Source of the DNA: Marinarcus sediminis
Lineage (GTDB): Bacteria; Campylobacterota; Campylobacteria; Campylobacterales; Arcobacteraceae
Direction of reading: 5' to 3'
Assembly (NCBI RefSeq): GCF_048571275.1
Contig: NZ_CP182357.1
Coordinates: 1,674,001 to 1,738,000 of the forward strand
DNA length: 64,000 nucleotides
In this document: positions 63,953 to 64,000 of the stretch, piece by piece
How positions within the stretch are numbered: the first letter of the stretch is position 1
Layout: each line of letters begins with the position of its first letter
The notes under the pieces: model-generated
The model's database searches: none
Seen by the model: only the letters and a program-made list of their open reading frames with translations
What the model was told of the DNA's origin: nothing
Translations under genes and position numbers: made by a program

Positions 63953-64000
63953 ATGATAGATAAAAACTCAAAAATATATGTTGCAGGTCATAATGGACTC
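63953..64000 (+). CDS. fcl: GDP-L-fucose synthase, 5' end only
   Basis: Sixteen codons from ATG 63953 to the window edge. The translation MIDKNSKIYVAGHNGL matches the conserved N-terminal nucleotide-binding start of GDP-L-fucose synthases (KIYVAGHxGLVGSA). It would turn the Gmd product into GDP-fucose, so the operon probably makes a fucose-bearing surface glycan. Only the position and the first motif support this. Confidence 0.75.
   Translation, partial: MIDKNSKIYVAGHNGL

Noticed and set aside
1..64000. CRISPR arrays, IS elements, tRNA or rRNA genes
   Set aside because: No spaced repeats, transposase reading frames, terminal inverted repeats or tRNA-like cloverleafs were recognised; no integrase marks the ureide island either.

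Overview
The window looks like chromosome of an Arcobacter-group bacterium (Campylobacterota). The DNA is AT-rich. The histidine kinases carry the HQWRQP-type phosphoacceptor motif common in this phylum, there is a CetA/CetB-like bipartite energy-taxis pair, and the urease gamma and beta subunits are fused as in Helicobacter. The assignment is inferred from gene content and style, not from a marker gene.

Layout. (1) 1-4801: a tripartite RND efflux operon (inner-membrane pump cut by the window edge, lipoprotein adaptor, TolC-like outer-membrane factor) divergent from a MarR regulator, with two matching dyads between them. (2) 4787-8900: urease genes ureAB(fused)-C-E-F-G, lacking ureD. (3) 8987-21496: a ureide (allantoin) block with malate synthase G, NCS1 permease, ureidoglycolate lyase, allantoicase, PuuE-type allantoinase, a GntR regulator, a hydantoin/allantoin-type racemase and a complete branched-chain-amino-acid-type ABC transporter. 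(4) 21497-29510: a decayed metallo-beta-lactamase-fold remnant, an MFS transporter, the missing ureD, and the urea ABC transporter urtABCDE. (5) 29629-43750: a signalling block with a hybrid kinase, a receiver-kinase, OmpR-type regulators, two Cache-domain kinases, the PAS/MCP pair, a radical SAM protein that appears to start at ATT, an EI24 membrane protein and an unrecognised 339-residue protein. (6) 43811-46715: a TRAP dicarboxylate transporter. (7) 46982-64000: glutamate synthase gltBD, an inositol-phosphatase-like protein, a ferredoxin, Ppx/GppA, LpxL, then surface-polysaccharide genes (ELM1-like, glycosyltransferases, wecB, manC, gmd, start of fcl).

How the genes fit together. Allantoin would enter by the NCS1 permease and/or the ABC transporter, be racemised, and be opened by PuuE to allantoate. 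Allantoicase and ureidoglycolate lyase would then release two ureas and glyoxylate. Glyoxylate is used by malate synthase G. Urea, also imported by Urt, is hydrolysed by urease, and the ammonia can enter glutamate through GOGAT. The allantoin block uses AGA almost exclusively for arginine while the flanking ure/urt genes use mostly CGA. This suggests a foreign ureide island inserted into an older urea locus, separating ureD-urt from ureABCEFG. Two of its operons share a nearly identical 53-bp operator-like element at exactly the same distance from their start codons.
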